Of a stretch of DNA of 64,000 bases, positions 18,759 to 28,695 are shown piece by piece. Below the pieces are notes generated by a model. It worked only from the letters and a program-made list of their open reading frames with translations. It made no database searches and had not been told where the DNA came from. The stretch is taken from positions 19,774 to 83,773 of the forward strand of contig CAWEFA010000143.1 in the NCBI GenBank assembly GCA_963808135.1, read 5' to 3'. Numbering within the stretch: position 1 is the stretch's first letter; the number at the start of each line of letters is the position of its first letter. Source of the stretch: CAWEFA01 sp963808135. Its GTDB lineage: Bacteria; Bacteroidota; Bacteroidia; Bacteroidales; DTGW01. The position numbers and the translations under genes are program-made.

Positions 18759-18863
18759 TACCAGATCAAGCCATAGGCAGGCCATTCAAAGTCCCGGTTG
18801 CTTCAGTCATTTCTCGACAGACAGCTTCTGCAAATTGGTAAATTTTCTATAATATTTTAAAAA

Positions 18864-21209
18864 ATGCAAATTGCAAACACCAAAATAAAAAAACCATTCA
18901 TTATTATACCAGTTTCCATAATCACTTTTGTATTGGTTGTTATTTTATTGATTTCAACTATAGCAAAATACCTTATTGAAAAGTATGATGTGAAATACAC
19001 AGGAAGGCAAATTAAAACGGGTTTGGTTTACGTAAATCCTTTTACCGGTTATGTCTATATCAGAAACCTGAGAATTTATGAATCTAAAAGTGACAGCGTT
19101 TTCTTTTCAGCAAAAGGAGTAAGTGCAAATTTTGCCTTGCTCCAACTATTATCGAAAACAATAGAAATAACGGAAATCACATTGAACCGGCCAAAGGGAA
19201 CTGTTATTCAAAACAAAAAGGATTTTAATTTTAATGACCTGATAAAAAAATTTGCTCCTGAAAAATCTGATACAACTCCATCATCAGTTCATTTTAATAT
19301 TCTAAGTATAAAAATAAAAAACGGTGAGTTCTATTACCATGAAAAAGTAACTCCAATAAATTATTTTATCAAAGAAGTAAGCATTGAAAGTTCAGGCAAA
19401 TATAGGAATGCGGATTCAATTGCAGCAAAATTTTCTTTCAGCTCAGGATCCGGTAGCGGAAGTGCACAAGGCAATTTTACAATTAATTTAAAAAATATGA
19501 ATTATCGGGTTGACGTTATCGTTCATAAATTCGATTTGACACTGATAGAACAATATCTTAAAGTTTTAGTCAACTATGGAAAACTCAGAGCCAACATTAA
19601 TGCAAATATAAAAGCTGCAGGAAATTTAAACAATCCGGAAATTTTAGATGCCAAAGGACTGCTGGCAATAAATGATTTTCATTTTGGAAAAAATCCGGAT
19701 GATGATTACGTATCCTTCGACAAATTAGTGCTAAAAATTGATAAGTTGAACCCGAAAGAACATCAATATCTTTTCGATTCAATCTTCCTTAGTCATCCAT
19801 TCATCAAATATGAGCGTTATGATTATTTAGATAACGTGCAAATGATGTTTGGAAAAAACGGTTCCAACATTTCAGCAGCATATGCAGATGCAACAAGGTT
19901 CAACCTTATTATTGAAATTGCAAATTACATAAAATTACTTGCGAAAAATTTTTTTCAAAGCGAATACAAGGTCAATAAGCTGGTGATTTTTAAAGGTTGT
20001 CTAAAATTCAATGACTATTCGCTTACCGAAAAATTTTCAATTGAAGCAAATCCTCTGGATATCATTGCTGATTCAGTTAATAAAAACTACAAACGAGTTG
20101 CCGTATCATTCAAATCCGGTATCCGGCCTTACGGTAATATGTCGGTATATCTGAGCATAAATCCCAAAGATACAGGTGAATTTGATATGGAATATCATCT
20201 TCAAAGTCTGCCGGCTTCAATATTTAACCCTTATCTGATTACTTATACTTCTTTCCCTTTGGATAGGGGAACCATTGAACTCAATGGCAAATGGAAGGTT
20301 CGAAACGGAATTATAAAAAGCGAAAATCACCTGCTGGTAATTGACCCGCGTGTAAGCAAACGTTTAATTAATAAAGACACTAAATGGATTCCTTTGCAAT
20401 TGATAATGTTTTTTATTCGTGAAAGAGGCAACGTAATTGATTATGAAATACCAATAACGGGCAATTTAAAGAATCCCAAATTTCACTTGCACGATGCAAT
20501 CTTTGACATGATTGGAAATATTTTTGTTAAGCCCGCTACAACTCCATATAGAAAACAAGTACAATATTTAGAAAATGAAATTGAGAAATCACTCACATTG
20601 AAATGGGAAATGCGACAAAATTCATTAGCACCCGACCAGAAAAAGTTTGTAAATAAAATGGCGGATTTCCTGGTACAGAATCCGGAAGCATCTATCGCTG
20701 TTTATCCTATGCAATATGCAGAAAAAGAAAAAGAACACATCCGGTATTTTGAAGCCAAGAAAAAATATTATGTATTATTTAAAAATAAAAATGCTCTGTT
20801 GCTTAGTGAAGATGACTCTCTAAAGGTCGATAAAATGTCGATAAAAGATACTTTGTTTGTTAATTATTTAAACAAACAGGTTAACGATGCCATGCTGTTT
20901 ACTATTGAGGAGAAATGCAACATTTATATTGGTTCGACTATTATTAATTCTGCATTCGAACAATTAAATAATGAAAGAGAAGATGCTTTTATGTTGCCTT
21001 TTAAGAAAAAATCTGTGGACAACCGGGTGAAAATTTATCCCGGTGAAAATAGTATTCCATATAACGGCTTTTCATTTTACAAAATAGTATATAATGGAGA
21101 ACTTCCAAAAGCCCTAAAAAGCGCTTATCAGCAAATGGATGAATTAAATGATGCAGCTCCAAGAAAAAAGTTTGAAAAAGAACGAGAGAAAAACGAAAGA
21201 GCCAATTGA
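18864..21209 (+). CDS. AsmA/DUF748-like envelope protein
   Basis: 781 residues. One N-terminal membrane helix (about 13-34) is followed by a long periplasmic part rich in beta strands. Motifs such as GLVYVNPFTGYVYIRNLRIYE, NRPKGTVIQNKKDFNFNDLI and PLDRGTIELNGKWKVRNG resemble the DUF748/AsmA family, relatives of bridge-like lipid-transfer proteins. The last 200 residues are charged and helical. A role in envelope lipid transport or outer-membrane integrity is inferred from the family. It probably shares R4 with the gene before it. Confidence 0.75.
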   Translation: MQIANTKIKKPFIIIPVSIITFVLVVILLISTIAKYLIEKYDVKYTGRQIKTGLVYVNPFTGYVYIRNLRIYESKSDSVFFSAKGVSANFALLQLLSKTIEITEITLNRPKGTVIQNKKDFNFNDLIKKFAPEKSDTTPSSVHFNILSIKIKNGEFYYHEKVTPINYFIKEVSIESSGKYRNADSIAAKFSFSSGSGSGSAQGNFTINLKNMNYRVDVIVHKFDLTLIEQYLKVLVNYGKLRANINANIKAAGNLNNPEILDAKGLLAINDFHFGKNPDDDYVSFDKLVLKIDKLNPKEHQYLFDSIFLSHPFIKYERYDYLDNVQMMFGKNGSNISAAYADATRFNLIIEIANYIKLLAKNFFQSEYKVNKLVIFKGCLKFNDYSLTEKFSIEANPLDIIADSVNKNYKRVAVSFKSGIRPYGNMSVYLSINPKDTGEFDMEYHLQSLPASIFNPYLITYTSFPLDRGTIELNGKWKVRNGIIKSENHLLVIDPRVSKRLINKDTKWIPLQLIMFFIRERGNVIDYEIPITGNLKNPKFHLHDAIFDMIGNIFVKPATTPYRKQVQYLENEIEKSLTLKWEMRQNSLAPDQKKFVNKMADFLVQNPEASIAVYPMQYAEKEKEHIRYFEAKKKYYVLFKNKNALLLSEDDSLKVDKMSIKDTLFVNYLNKQVNDAMLFTIEEKCNIYIGSTIINSAFEQLNNEREDAFMLPFKKKSVDNRVKIYPGENSIPYNGFSFYKIVYNGELPKALKSAYQQMDELNDAAPRKKFEKEREKNERAN

Positions 21210-21346
21210 CCAATATGCCAATGGTATTTAATCTAAAAGACTAATTAAAATCAAGTTTTTAAAGTAGAATGAATCAATTTCAGAAAAAGTGATTTAGGCT
21301 GGAATCATCTCATTTTCAAATTGGCACATTGACTAATTATTTTATA

Positions 21347-21411
21347 TATGAATTATATAACTCATATATAAAATTATGTAAGACTTTAAGTTATGAAGAT
21401 ATCGACCTTTG
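21347..21411 (+). promoter_or_regulatory. R5: 21-bp direct-repeat activator site plus -7 box
   Basis: Half-sites TATAAC at 21356 and TGTAAG at 21377 (21 bp apart); -7 box GACCTTTG at 21404-21411 with 28 nt spacing. It lies inside a longer open frame beginning at 21329, which fixes the ice-binding gene's start downstream at 21452. Confidence 0.85.
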
Positions 21412-21451
21412 TTATGTTTTGAAAATTCATTCACAAACTAAAAAAAACAAT

Positions 21452-23077
21452 ATGAAAGCACAACTACTCAAGGCATTAACAGCAGTTATACTGCTCTTGA
21501 TACCAACTTTAAATTTTGCACAAGCTCCTCCTCTGGGAACTGCTGCTGATTTCGTTCTCTTTTCTACGAACGGATCGGTGAGCAACTCAGGTATTTCGCA
21601 GCTTACAGGTAATGTTGGCACCAACAACGGTTCCAGCACCGCTTTCGGAAATGTGAACGGTGGTATGCACGATGGCGATGGCACAAGCGCACAATGCGCA
21701 GCAGATTTGCTGATTGCTTACGATTCGCTGAACAATGCCATTCCAACTTTCTTTCCTTCATCTCTGCTTGGAAACGGTGACACACTTATTGCAGGTGTAT
21801 ATTCAATTTCCAGTGCATCTACTCTGAACTTAAACCTTACATTAAATGCAAAAGGAAGCGCAAATGCAGTATTTATTTTTCAAATTCAGGGACCTCTTTC
21901 AACAAACGCTTCTTCAAAAATCAAATTGATTAATGGAGCAATGGCATGTAATGTTTTCTGGAAAGTGGAAGGTGAGGTAAACATGGCTTCAGGAACTTTC
22001 ATGAAGGGAACTGTTATCACGAACAACGCGGCAATTCACATGAACACCGGTGATACGCTCGAAGGAAGGGCGCTTTCTACTACCGGGGCAATTACTGTTG
22101 ACGGCGTACTGGCATATACACCCATCGGTTGTGGAAGTCCTGTTCTGAATGGGCCAGTGGCTCCAGATTTAGGCACCGCTGCTTGCTATGCAATATTCTC
22201 TTCTGATGGCGCAGTAACTAATTCGGGAGTAACATATATTACTGGCGATGTTGGTACGAATGTTGGTTTAACCACTGGTTTCGATACTTTATTGGTAACA
22301 GGTAAAGTTCATCTCATTCCCGATGGCTCAACAGCAGCATGCGCAGCTGATTTATTAGTTGCATATAATTATGTAAACACGCTACCTTATGATATAGAGT
22401 TATTGTACCCGGCACAGTTTGGAAACAACCTGGTTCTTACACCGCATACTTATCTTATGAACAGTGCTGCAACATTTACAGACTCATTATACCTGAATGC
22501 ACTTGGTAATCCCGATGCAGTATTTGTTATCCAGATAAATGGCGCCCTGTCAACAAGCACCTATTCAAAAGTTCTTTTGATAAACGAAGCCCAGGCAAAA
22601 AATGTATATTGGAAGATTGAAGGCGCAGTTAGCGTAAACAACTATTCTGTTTTCAACGGTACGATAATTTGTAACAATGGCGCTTTAGGTGCATTAAATA
22701 CAGGAGTTACACTTAATGGTAGGGCGCTTACAACGACAGGTGCTTTAACGACTTCAGCAATAACTGCCACTATACCTTCAGGCTGTAGCAATCAAACGGG
22801 TATTAATTCGTTAAATGCTGGAAACACAGCTAAAGCAGTTACCATTTATCCTAACCCATTTACAACTTCAATAAACATCATCATTAATGCTGCATTGCAA
22901 ATTAACAAAGCTGAATTGAGGATATACAATGTTATGGGAACAGAGGTAATGAATAAAATGATCACTAAACAATCTACCACTCTTGAAACAAATAATCTTC
23001 CTTCAGGAATTTATTTCTATAAATTTATGGATAATGATAATATAATTCAATCTGGCAAATTGATTTCTAAACAATAA
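21452..23077 (+). CDS. Secreted ice-binding protein with two DUF3494 domains and T9SS tail
   Basis: 541 residues. Signal peptide 1-22 (LNFAQAP). Two DUF3494 ice-binding-like domains follow, roughly residues 25-215 and 225-440, each starting LGTAADFVLFSTNG or LGTAACYAIFSSDG and containing the NAVFIFQI/DAVFVIQI and NVFWKVEG/NVYWKIEG strands of the beta-solenoid. The end (YPNPFTTSINIII ... LPSGIYFYKFMD) is a type A C-terminal sorting domain, so export through the type IX system is expected. DUF3494 proteins bind ice or act as surface adhesins; which applies here is not known. Confidence 0.9.
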   Translation: MKAQLLKALTAVILLLIPTLNFAQAPPLGTAADFVLFSTNGSVSNSGISQLTGNVGTNNGSSTAFGNVNGGMHDGDGTSAQCAADLLIAYDSLNNAIPTFFPSSLLGNGDTLIAGVYSISSASTLNLNLTLNAKGSANAVFIFQIQGPLSTNASSKIKLINGAMACNVFWKVEGEVNMASGTFMKGTVITNNAAIHMNTGDTLEGRALSTTGAITVDGVLAYTPIGCGSPVLNGPVAPDLGTAACYAIFSSDGAVTNSGVTYITGDVGTNVGLTTGFDTLLVTGKVHLIPDGSTAACAADLLVAYNYVNTLPYDIELLYPAQFGNNLVLTPHTYLMNSAATFTDSLYLNALGNPDAVFVIQINGALSTSTYSKVLLINEAQAKNVYWKIEGAVSVNNYSVFNGTIICNNGALGALNTGVTLNGRALTTTGALTTSAITATIPSGCSNQTGINSLNAGNTAKAVTIYPNPFTTSINIIINAALQINKAELRIYNVMGTEVMNKMITKQSTTLETNNLPSGIYFYKFMDNDNIIQSGKLISKQ

Positions 23078-23105
23078 TAAGCAACAATAATTTAAAATTT
23101 TTAAT

Positions 23106-23849
23106 ATGAAAAAAATGAAATTATTAACAACCCTTGCGATAGTATTGGTTGTTTTATTTGTCGGTTGCAAAAAAAATGACACAGATTCTTCCGGAACAAA
23201 TCCAGTTGTCATACCCATTCAAACAATAGTGCAGGCAACAGTGCCACTCGCTGGCACATCTAATTTTGCTATCCTTGCAGGATCAGCAATAACCAACACA
23301 GGAGCAACATCTATTACCGGTGATATTGGGTTAAGTCCGGGAACTTCAATAGGCGGGTTCCCTCCTGGTATATTGGTTGGGGTTAAACACATCAATGATT
23401 CTGTTGCAATACAGGCTAAACTTGATTTAATAGTAGCTTATAATGATGCTGCAGGAAGAACAAGTACTGATATAGTAACATTGTCGGGAAATATTGGAGG
23501 ACTTACCCTAACTCCGGGGCTTTATAAGTCAACTTCGTCTTTGGCAATATCATCAGGCGACCTCACTTTCGATGCAAAAGGAAATGCAGATGCAGTTTTC
23601 ATTATACAAATAGCATCCTCGCTCACTACCACATCGGGACGCAAAGTTTTCCTTAGTGGAGGAGCGTTGGCTTCCAATATTTTTTGGCAGGTTGGCAGTT
23701 CTGTAACTTTTGGAACTACTTCTGTTTTTGAAGGAACGGTTATGGCAATGCAATCCATCACTTTCAATACAGGAGCAACACTCAATGGCAGGACATTAGC
23801 AAGAACCGGTGATATTACTATGGCAGGCAATACTATTGTGAAACAGTAG
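23106..23849 (+). CDS. DUF3494 ice-binding lipoprotein
   Basis: 247 residues. A type II signal peptide ends LFVGC (Cys21), so the protein is lipid-anchored. One DUF3494 domain fills residues 45-247: LAGTSNFAILAGSAITNTGATSITGDIGLSPG at its start and TFDAKGNADAVFIIQIAS, NIFWQVGSS and TGATLNGRTLARTG later. It lies 28 bp after the two-domain ice-binding gene and probably shares its transcript from R5. Cell-surface ice or matrix binding is inferred from the family. Confidence 0.9.
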   Translation: MKKMKLLTTLAIVLVVLFVGCKKNDTDSSGTNPVVIPIQTIVQATVPLAGTSNFAILAGSAITNTGATSITGDIGLSPGTSIGGFPPGILVGVKHINDSVAIQAKLDLIVAYNDAAGRTSTDIVTLSGNIGGLTLTPGLYKSTSSLAISSGDLTFDAKGNADAVFIIQIASSLTTTSGRKVFLSGGALASNIFWQVGSSVTFGTTSVFEGTVMAMQSITFNTGATLNGRTLARTGDITMAGNTIVKQ

Positions 23850-23870
23850 GCATATAGTTGATAAAAGAAG

Positions 23871-23899
23871 AGCGATGCTTACTAAGCAGCGCTTTTTTT
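23871..23899 (+). terminator. Terminator after the DUF3494 lipoprotein gene
   Basis: AGCGATGCTT pairs with AAGCAGCGCT (one mismatch) around a 3-nt loop and runs into seven T. Confidence 0.85.
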
Positions 23900-23930
23900 C
23901 TTTAAAGCAATATTGTCAAAAAGAAAAATA

Positions 23931-23995
23931 TATGAATTATATAACTTATATATTAAGTTATGTAACACTTTCCATTGGTTGTAAACTCAACTTTG
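23931..23995 (+). promoter_or_regulatory. R6: 21-bp direct-repeat activator site plus -7 box, long leader
   Basis: Half-sites TATAAC at 23940 and TGTAAC at 23961 (21 bp apart); -7 box CAACTTTG at 23988-23995, 28 nt spacing. The 60 bp from 23911 match 28580-28639 (R7) at 59 positions. The leader to the start codon at 24259 is about 260 nt and includes a CCCC/GGGG stem near 24187-24214 and a four-codon ATG frame near 24044. Confidence 0.85.
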
Positions 23996-24258
23996 TACTA
24001 TGATAATTCAATCAAAGTGTAAGACAAACTAAATTAAACCATTATGAAACCGAAATAAAATAAAAGTAAGTATTAGCAATCAGGGCAAGGCTTTTGATTG
24101 TAATAGTGGTCGGCTTTAACAAAAACTGCCGCCATTTTTAAGAGCAATTCTGGCACAAAACCATTATAAAATAAAATGAATAGAAACCCCCAAAGAAGTT
24201 ATCCATTGGGGTAAACTATTTTCAGTAAGATTAAATAATAAATCTAAAATGTAATATT

Positions 24259-26371
24259 ATGAAAACAAGAACAAGAACAAAAAAATTATGGACTACCGCT
24301 ATAATAGCCTTATTTCTGGCAGCGTTTATGGGCGGTTGCAAAGATGAAAACGTGGAAATAGTTGGAAAATGCCCGGTTGTGGTATCAACAAATCCCACAG
24401 ATACTGCTACCGGTGTACCTCTCAACCAGATAATTACGGTAACCTTTAATGAAGAGATGAACCCTGCAACTATCACCCAGGCATCTTTTACTATACAAGG
24501 TGTAACGTCAGTAGCACGAAAAAAGATGAGCCCTGTAAACAGAACCAAGGCATCTTTTACTTTACAAGGAGCAACGTCAGTCGCAGGAATAATTTCGTAC
24601 GCCGGCACAACTGCATCCTTTATACCTACCAGCCCCCTTACAACCAACACTACCTATACCGGTAAGGTTACATCATCGGTTAAAGATTTAATGGGCAATG
24701 CCTTACAAACTGACTATGTGTGGACTTTTAGTACCGGTGCAACCATTTTGCCCACGGTGATTTCAACCAGTCCGGCGGACAGTGCTACAGGTGTAGCTCT
24801 TAATAAAACAATTAGCGCAACCTTCAGTGTGGTAATGAATCCGTCGAGCATTAATGATACAACTTTTATCATAAGACAAGGGGTAACGTTAATTGCAGGA
24901 ACAATTTCGTACACTGGTAGAACAGCATCCTTTAAACCTTCCTCTATTCTTTTATCAGGTAAACCCTATACGGCTACGATTACAATCGGAGCTAAGAATG
25001 TACCGGGTACAAATATGGCGAATGACTACGTGTGGAACTTTAGTACCGGTGCCGTCATTTCGCCCACGGTTATTTTAACCGATCCGCTGGGTCTAGCCAC
25101 AAGCGTAGTTCTTAATAAAATAGTTACCGCAACCTTTAGTGTGCCAATGGATTCAACGACCCTTAATGCAACAACCTTTACTTTAAAACAAGGGGCAACA
25201 ACAGTTCCGGGAACATATTCACACACCGCTACAACAGTATCTTTTAAACCAAACAGTAATCTTTTATCAGGTACTACTTATACGGCTGCCATTACCACCG
25301 GGGCTAAGAATGTGCCGGGTACACCAATGGCAAATGAATATGCATGGACATTTACTACCGGAACTATTACGGCTCCTACGGTAATTTTAACCGACCCGTT
25401 AAATCTGGCCACAAACGTAATCCTTACTAAAATCGTTATCGCAACTTTTAGTGAGCCAATGGATTCGTTGACCCTTACTGCAACAACCTTTACCTTAAAA
25501 CAAGGGGTAACGACAGTCACGGGAACATTTTCGCACACCGCCACAACTGTATCCTTTAAACCGACCAGTAATCTTTTATCAGGTACCACCTATACGGCTA
25601 CCATTACAACCGGAGCTAAGAATGTGTCGGGTACACCACTGGCGAATAACTATGTATGGAAATTTAGCACCGTAGCGCCTTTAGGTCCCTTTGACAGTTG
25701 ATCTAAAATCGGTTGCCCGGTTCGGGATTATTGCAGGTGTGGGAGTCAGCAACGACGCAGGCCCCAGTGTAATTAATAATTTGGACGTTGGGATATACCC
25801 GGGCAAACGTTCTTCGATTACTGGATTCCCTCCTGCCACTATTGTTGGTGGAGCGATGTATGCATCAGATGATATTGCCCCTCCGGGTGTTCCAGCTATG
25901 CTATTACAGGCCCAAAATGATCTGACCGCTGCTTATAATTTTGCAGCAGCAGCAACATTACCGGCACCCACTTTAGCACCAGCCGATCTGGGTGGCAAAA
26001 CACTTGCCCCGGGCATATATTATTCAACATCTACAATGTTATTACAGAATGGCGATTTGACTCTTGATGCTCAGGGTGATGTGAATGCCGTTTGGATTTT
26101 CCAGGTTACATCTGGCTTTACTTCCATAGGTACAGCTCCGTATCCGTCTCCGTCAGGAGGCAATGTTATCCTTAGCGGAGGCGCACAAGCTAAAAACATC
26201 TTTTGGCAAATTAGTAGTTCTGCAACTATTGGAGACTATACTTCATTTTATGGAAATGTATTAGCCTTTTCATCCATTACGATGAATTCCCATGCAACTG
26301 CAACAGGCAGAATGCTTGCCAGAAATGCCTCTGTAATAATGACCAGTACAAACACAATCAATAAACCATAA
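24259..26371 (+). CDS. Ig-like (Big_5) plus DUF3494 ice-binding lipoprotein (frame broken once)
   Basis: About 703 residues if read as one chain. Lipobox MGGC (Cys27). Four Big_5-type Ig-like repeats of about 105 residues follow, each opening PTVISTSP- or PTVILTDP-like and closing VWTFSTG-like. A DUF3494 domain completes the protein (KSVARFGIIAGVGVSNDAG ... GRMLARNASVIMTSTNTI). The frame breaks at 25684-25692; one base too many in GGTCCCTTTG separates Ig repeat 4 from DUF3494, and family members are normally one chain. The first Ig repeat has an internal duplication: ASFTIQGVTSVA recurs as ASFTLQGATSVA 23 residues later. Confidence 0.82.
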
Positions 26372-26382
26372 TTAATAAACAT

Positions 26383-28437
26383 ATGAAAGCAAAAACAAAT
26401 ATAAAAAAGGGATCACGCGTGGCGTGGTCCACTTATAACCTGCTCTTTAAAAGTTTTATTTTCAGCGCTTTAATTTTGACAGGTATACAGGCATCTTCCC
26501 AGGTAACACCTCCGGCTCAAGCTGACCAGTACACGAAACCCTCATGGTGGTTTGGCATAGCAGGTGGTGCAAATTTTAATTTTTATCGCGGTACCACACA
26601 GGATTTGAATACAGAATTAACCGTTCCCGCTGCTTTTCGTCACGGCGATGGTGTGGGGCTTTATCTTGCACCCCTTGTGGAGTATCATCATCCCGATTCA
26701 ATATGGGGTATAATGCTACAGGCAGGATATGACAGCCGCAGAGGTTCGTTCAATGAGGTAAAAACACCTTGTAACTGCCCTGCTGACTTATCCACTGACC
26801 TTAGTTATATTACTGTGGAGCCGAGCTTGCGTATAGCGCCATTCAAATCTAACTTTTATTTGTACGCTGGTCCTCGCCTCGCTTTTAATTTGAACAAATC
26901 ATTCACTTACAAACAAGGTATCAATCCCGCTTATCCGGCACAAGTTCCCAATCCAGATGTGAAAGGTGATTTCAGCAGCATGAATAAAATGTTGGTCTCG
27001 ATGCAAGTTGGAGCTGGCTATGATATTCCACTCTCGTCACGGAACAAGCAAACACAATTTGTACTCTCTCCTTTTGTTTCTTTTCAACCTTATTTTGGTC
27101 AGTACCCACGTTCAATAGATACATGGAATGTAACCACGTTGAGAGTAGGCGCTGCCCTTAAGTTTGGGCGTGGCCGAAAAATTGTGCCTAACGAGGAAGC
27201 CGCTCCGGTACCTGCAAAAGTTGTCGCAGATACTATAATCAGGTTTTCTGTTTACGCGCCAAAGAACATTCCAGTTGAACGCAGGATAAGGGAAACATTC
27301 CCCATTCGTAATTACATATTTTTCGATATAGGATCAACCGAGATACCGGATCGTTATGTATTGATCACGAAAGATAAAGTGAAAGAATTCACTGAAGACC
27401 GGCTTGAAGTATTTACACCTAAAAAATTGTCTGGTCGTTCAGGACGACAATTGACTGCCTATTATAATATTCTGAACATCCTCGGCACCCGAATGGTGAG
27501 AGATGCCCAAACAACTATTACCCTGGTCGGATCATCTGAGAAAGGTCCAGAAGATGGAAAAGCAATGGCAGAGTCGGTTAAGCGATACCTTACAGGTGTA
27601 TTTGGAATTAATACTTCGAGAATCAATATAGAAGGTCGGGTTAAACCTAAAATACCATCTGAAAAACCAGGTAGCAATGAACAACTTGTACTTCTTCGTG
27701 AAGGAGACCGCAGAGTGTCTATCGAGAGTAGTTCGCCATCCATACTCATGGAGTACCAGACAGGCCCGAATGTTCCATTGAAACCGGTTGATATTAACGC
27801 AGTGCAGGAAGTGCCACTTGATGCCTATCTAACATTTAAAGTTGTGAATGGGATAGAAGCATTAAAGTCATGGTCGGTGCAGGTTAAAGGAGATACAGGA
27901 AAAGTAAAATATTTTGGGCCCTATACCCAGAAATTAGTGAGCATGAAGGGGCGGTCTGTTTTAGATACTATGTCGCAAGGCACTTTTAAGTTTTCAATGA
28001 TTGGCCATAGGCTCAACGGTAAAACGGTGAATAAAGATACTGCCGTACATATGGTACTTTGGAAACCAGCTCAAGACGAAGAAGGGCAGAGGTATACCGT
28101 GCTTTTTGAATTCGATAAATCAATTGAAGTAGCTCTTTATGATAAGTACCTCACTGAAATAGTGGTACCGAAAATCCCTAAAAACGGTAAGGTGATTATA
28201 CATGGCCATACTGATATTATAGGAGATTCAGCCCATAACCAGCAACTGTCTGAAGCCCGCGCTACCGATGTTTATAAGGTTATTGAAAAAGCATTGGCGA
28301 AGGTCGGCAGAACCGATGTTACATTTGAAGTATATGGATTCGGTGAGGATGAAAACTTATCGCCGTTTGAAAACAACTTTCCAGAGGAACGCTTTTATAA
28401 CCGGACGGTTATCATTGATATTATTCCCCCTAAGTAA
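26383..28437 (+). CDS. Large OmpA-family outer-membrane protein
   Basis: 684 residues. A signal peptide ends about residue 42 (QASSQVT). Residues 50-270 form a probable outer-membrane beta barrel (WWFGIAGGANFNFYRG, VGAALKFGRGRKI). A middle region (about 300-460) resembles an OmpA-like fold (VGSSEKGPEDGKAMAESV). The C-terminal OmpA domain carries KVIIHGHTDIIGDSAHNQQLSEARA, the peptidoglycan-binding motif. It should link the outer membrane to the cell wall. It starts 12 bp after the ice-binding gene and so probably shares R6, which suggests anchoring of the surface ice-binding proteins. Confidence 0.87.
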   Translation: MKAKTNIKKGSRVAWSTYNLLFKSFIFSALILTGIQASSQVTPPAQADQYTKPSWWFGIAGGANFNFYRGTTQDLNTELTVPAAFRHGDGVGLYLAPLVEYHHPDSIWGIMLQAGYDSRRGSFNEVKTPCNCPADLSTDLSYITVEPSLRIAPFKSNFYLYAGPRLAFNLNKSFTYKQGINPAYPAQVPNPDVKGDFSSMNKMLVSMQVGAGYDIPLSSRNKQTQFVLSPFVSFQPYFGQYPRSIDTWNVTTLRVGAALKFGRGRKIVPNEEAAPVPAKVVADTIIRFSVYAPKNIPVERRIRETFPIRNYIFFDIGSTEIPDRYVLITKDKVKEFTEDRLEVFTPKKLSGRSGRQLTAYYNILNILGTRMVRDAQTTITLVGSSEKGPEDGKAMAESVKRYLTGVFGINTSRINIEGRVKPKIPSEKPGSNEQLVLLREGDRRVSIESSSPSILMEYQTGPNVPLKPVDINAVQEVPLDAYLTFKVVNGIEALKSWSVQVKGDTGKVKYFGPYTQKLVSMKGRSVLDTMSQGTFKFSMIGHRLNGKTVNKDTAVHMVLWKPAQDEEGQRYTVLFEFDKSIEVALYDKYLTEIVVPKIPKNGKVIIHGHTDIIGDSAHNQQLSEARATDVYKVIEKALAKVGRTDVTFEVYGFGEDENLSPFENNFPEERFYNRTVIIDIIPPK

Positions 28438-28470
28438 GTTTTCTAATCAATTATAATTTACTTCGCATAA

Positions 28471-28516
28471 AAAGAGGTTGTCTTAAAAAGAAAATTAGAC
28501 AACCTCTTTCTTTTCA
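28471..28516 (+). terminator. Strong terminator after the large OmpA gene
   Basis: AAAGAGGTTGTCT and AGACAACCTCTTT form a perfect 13-bp stem around a 13-nt loop, followed by CTTTTC. Confidence 0.9.
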
Positions 28517-28599
28517 GTCTAAATTGTAATAAAAATTTTCCCGGATAACTTTTTGGGATTTTGATGCAATCAGTTTTTTTATTGTCAAAAAGAAAAATA

Positions 28600-28664
28600 T
28601 ATGAATTATATAACTTATATATAAAGTTATGTAACACTTTAATCTATGAAGAGGATCACCTTTG
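28600..28664 (+). promoter_or_regulatory. R7: 21-bp direct-repeat activator site plus -7 box
   Basis: Half-sites TATAAC at 28609 and TGTAAC at 28630 (21 bp apart); -7 box CACCTTTG at 28657-28664, 28 nt spacing. It shows that the OmpA lipoprotein starts at 28696 and not at the upstream in-frame codon 28561. Confidence 0.87.
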
Positions 28665-28695
28665 TATAATAGTTATTTACTTAAAAAACAATAAA

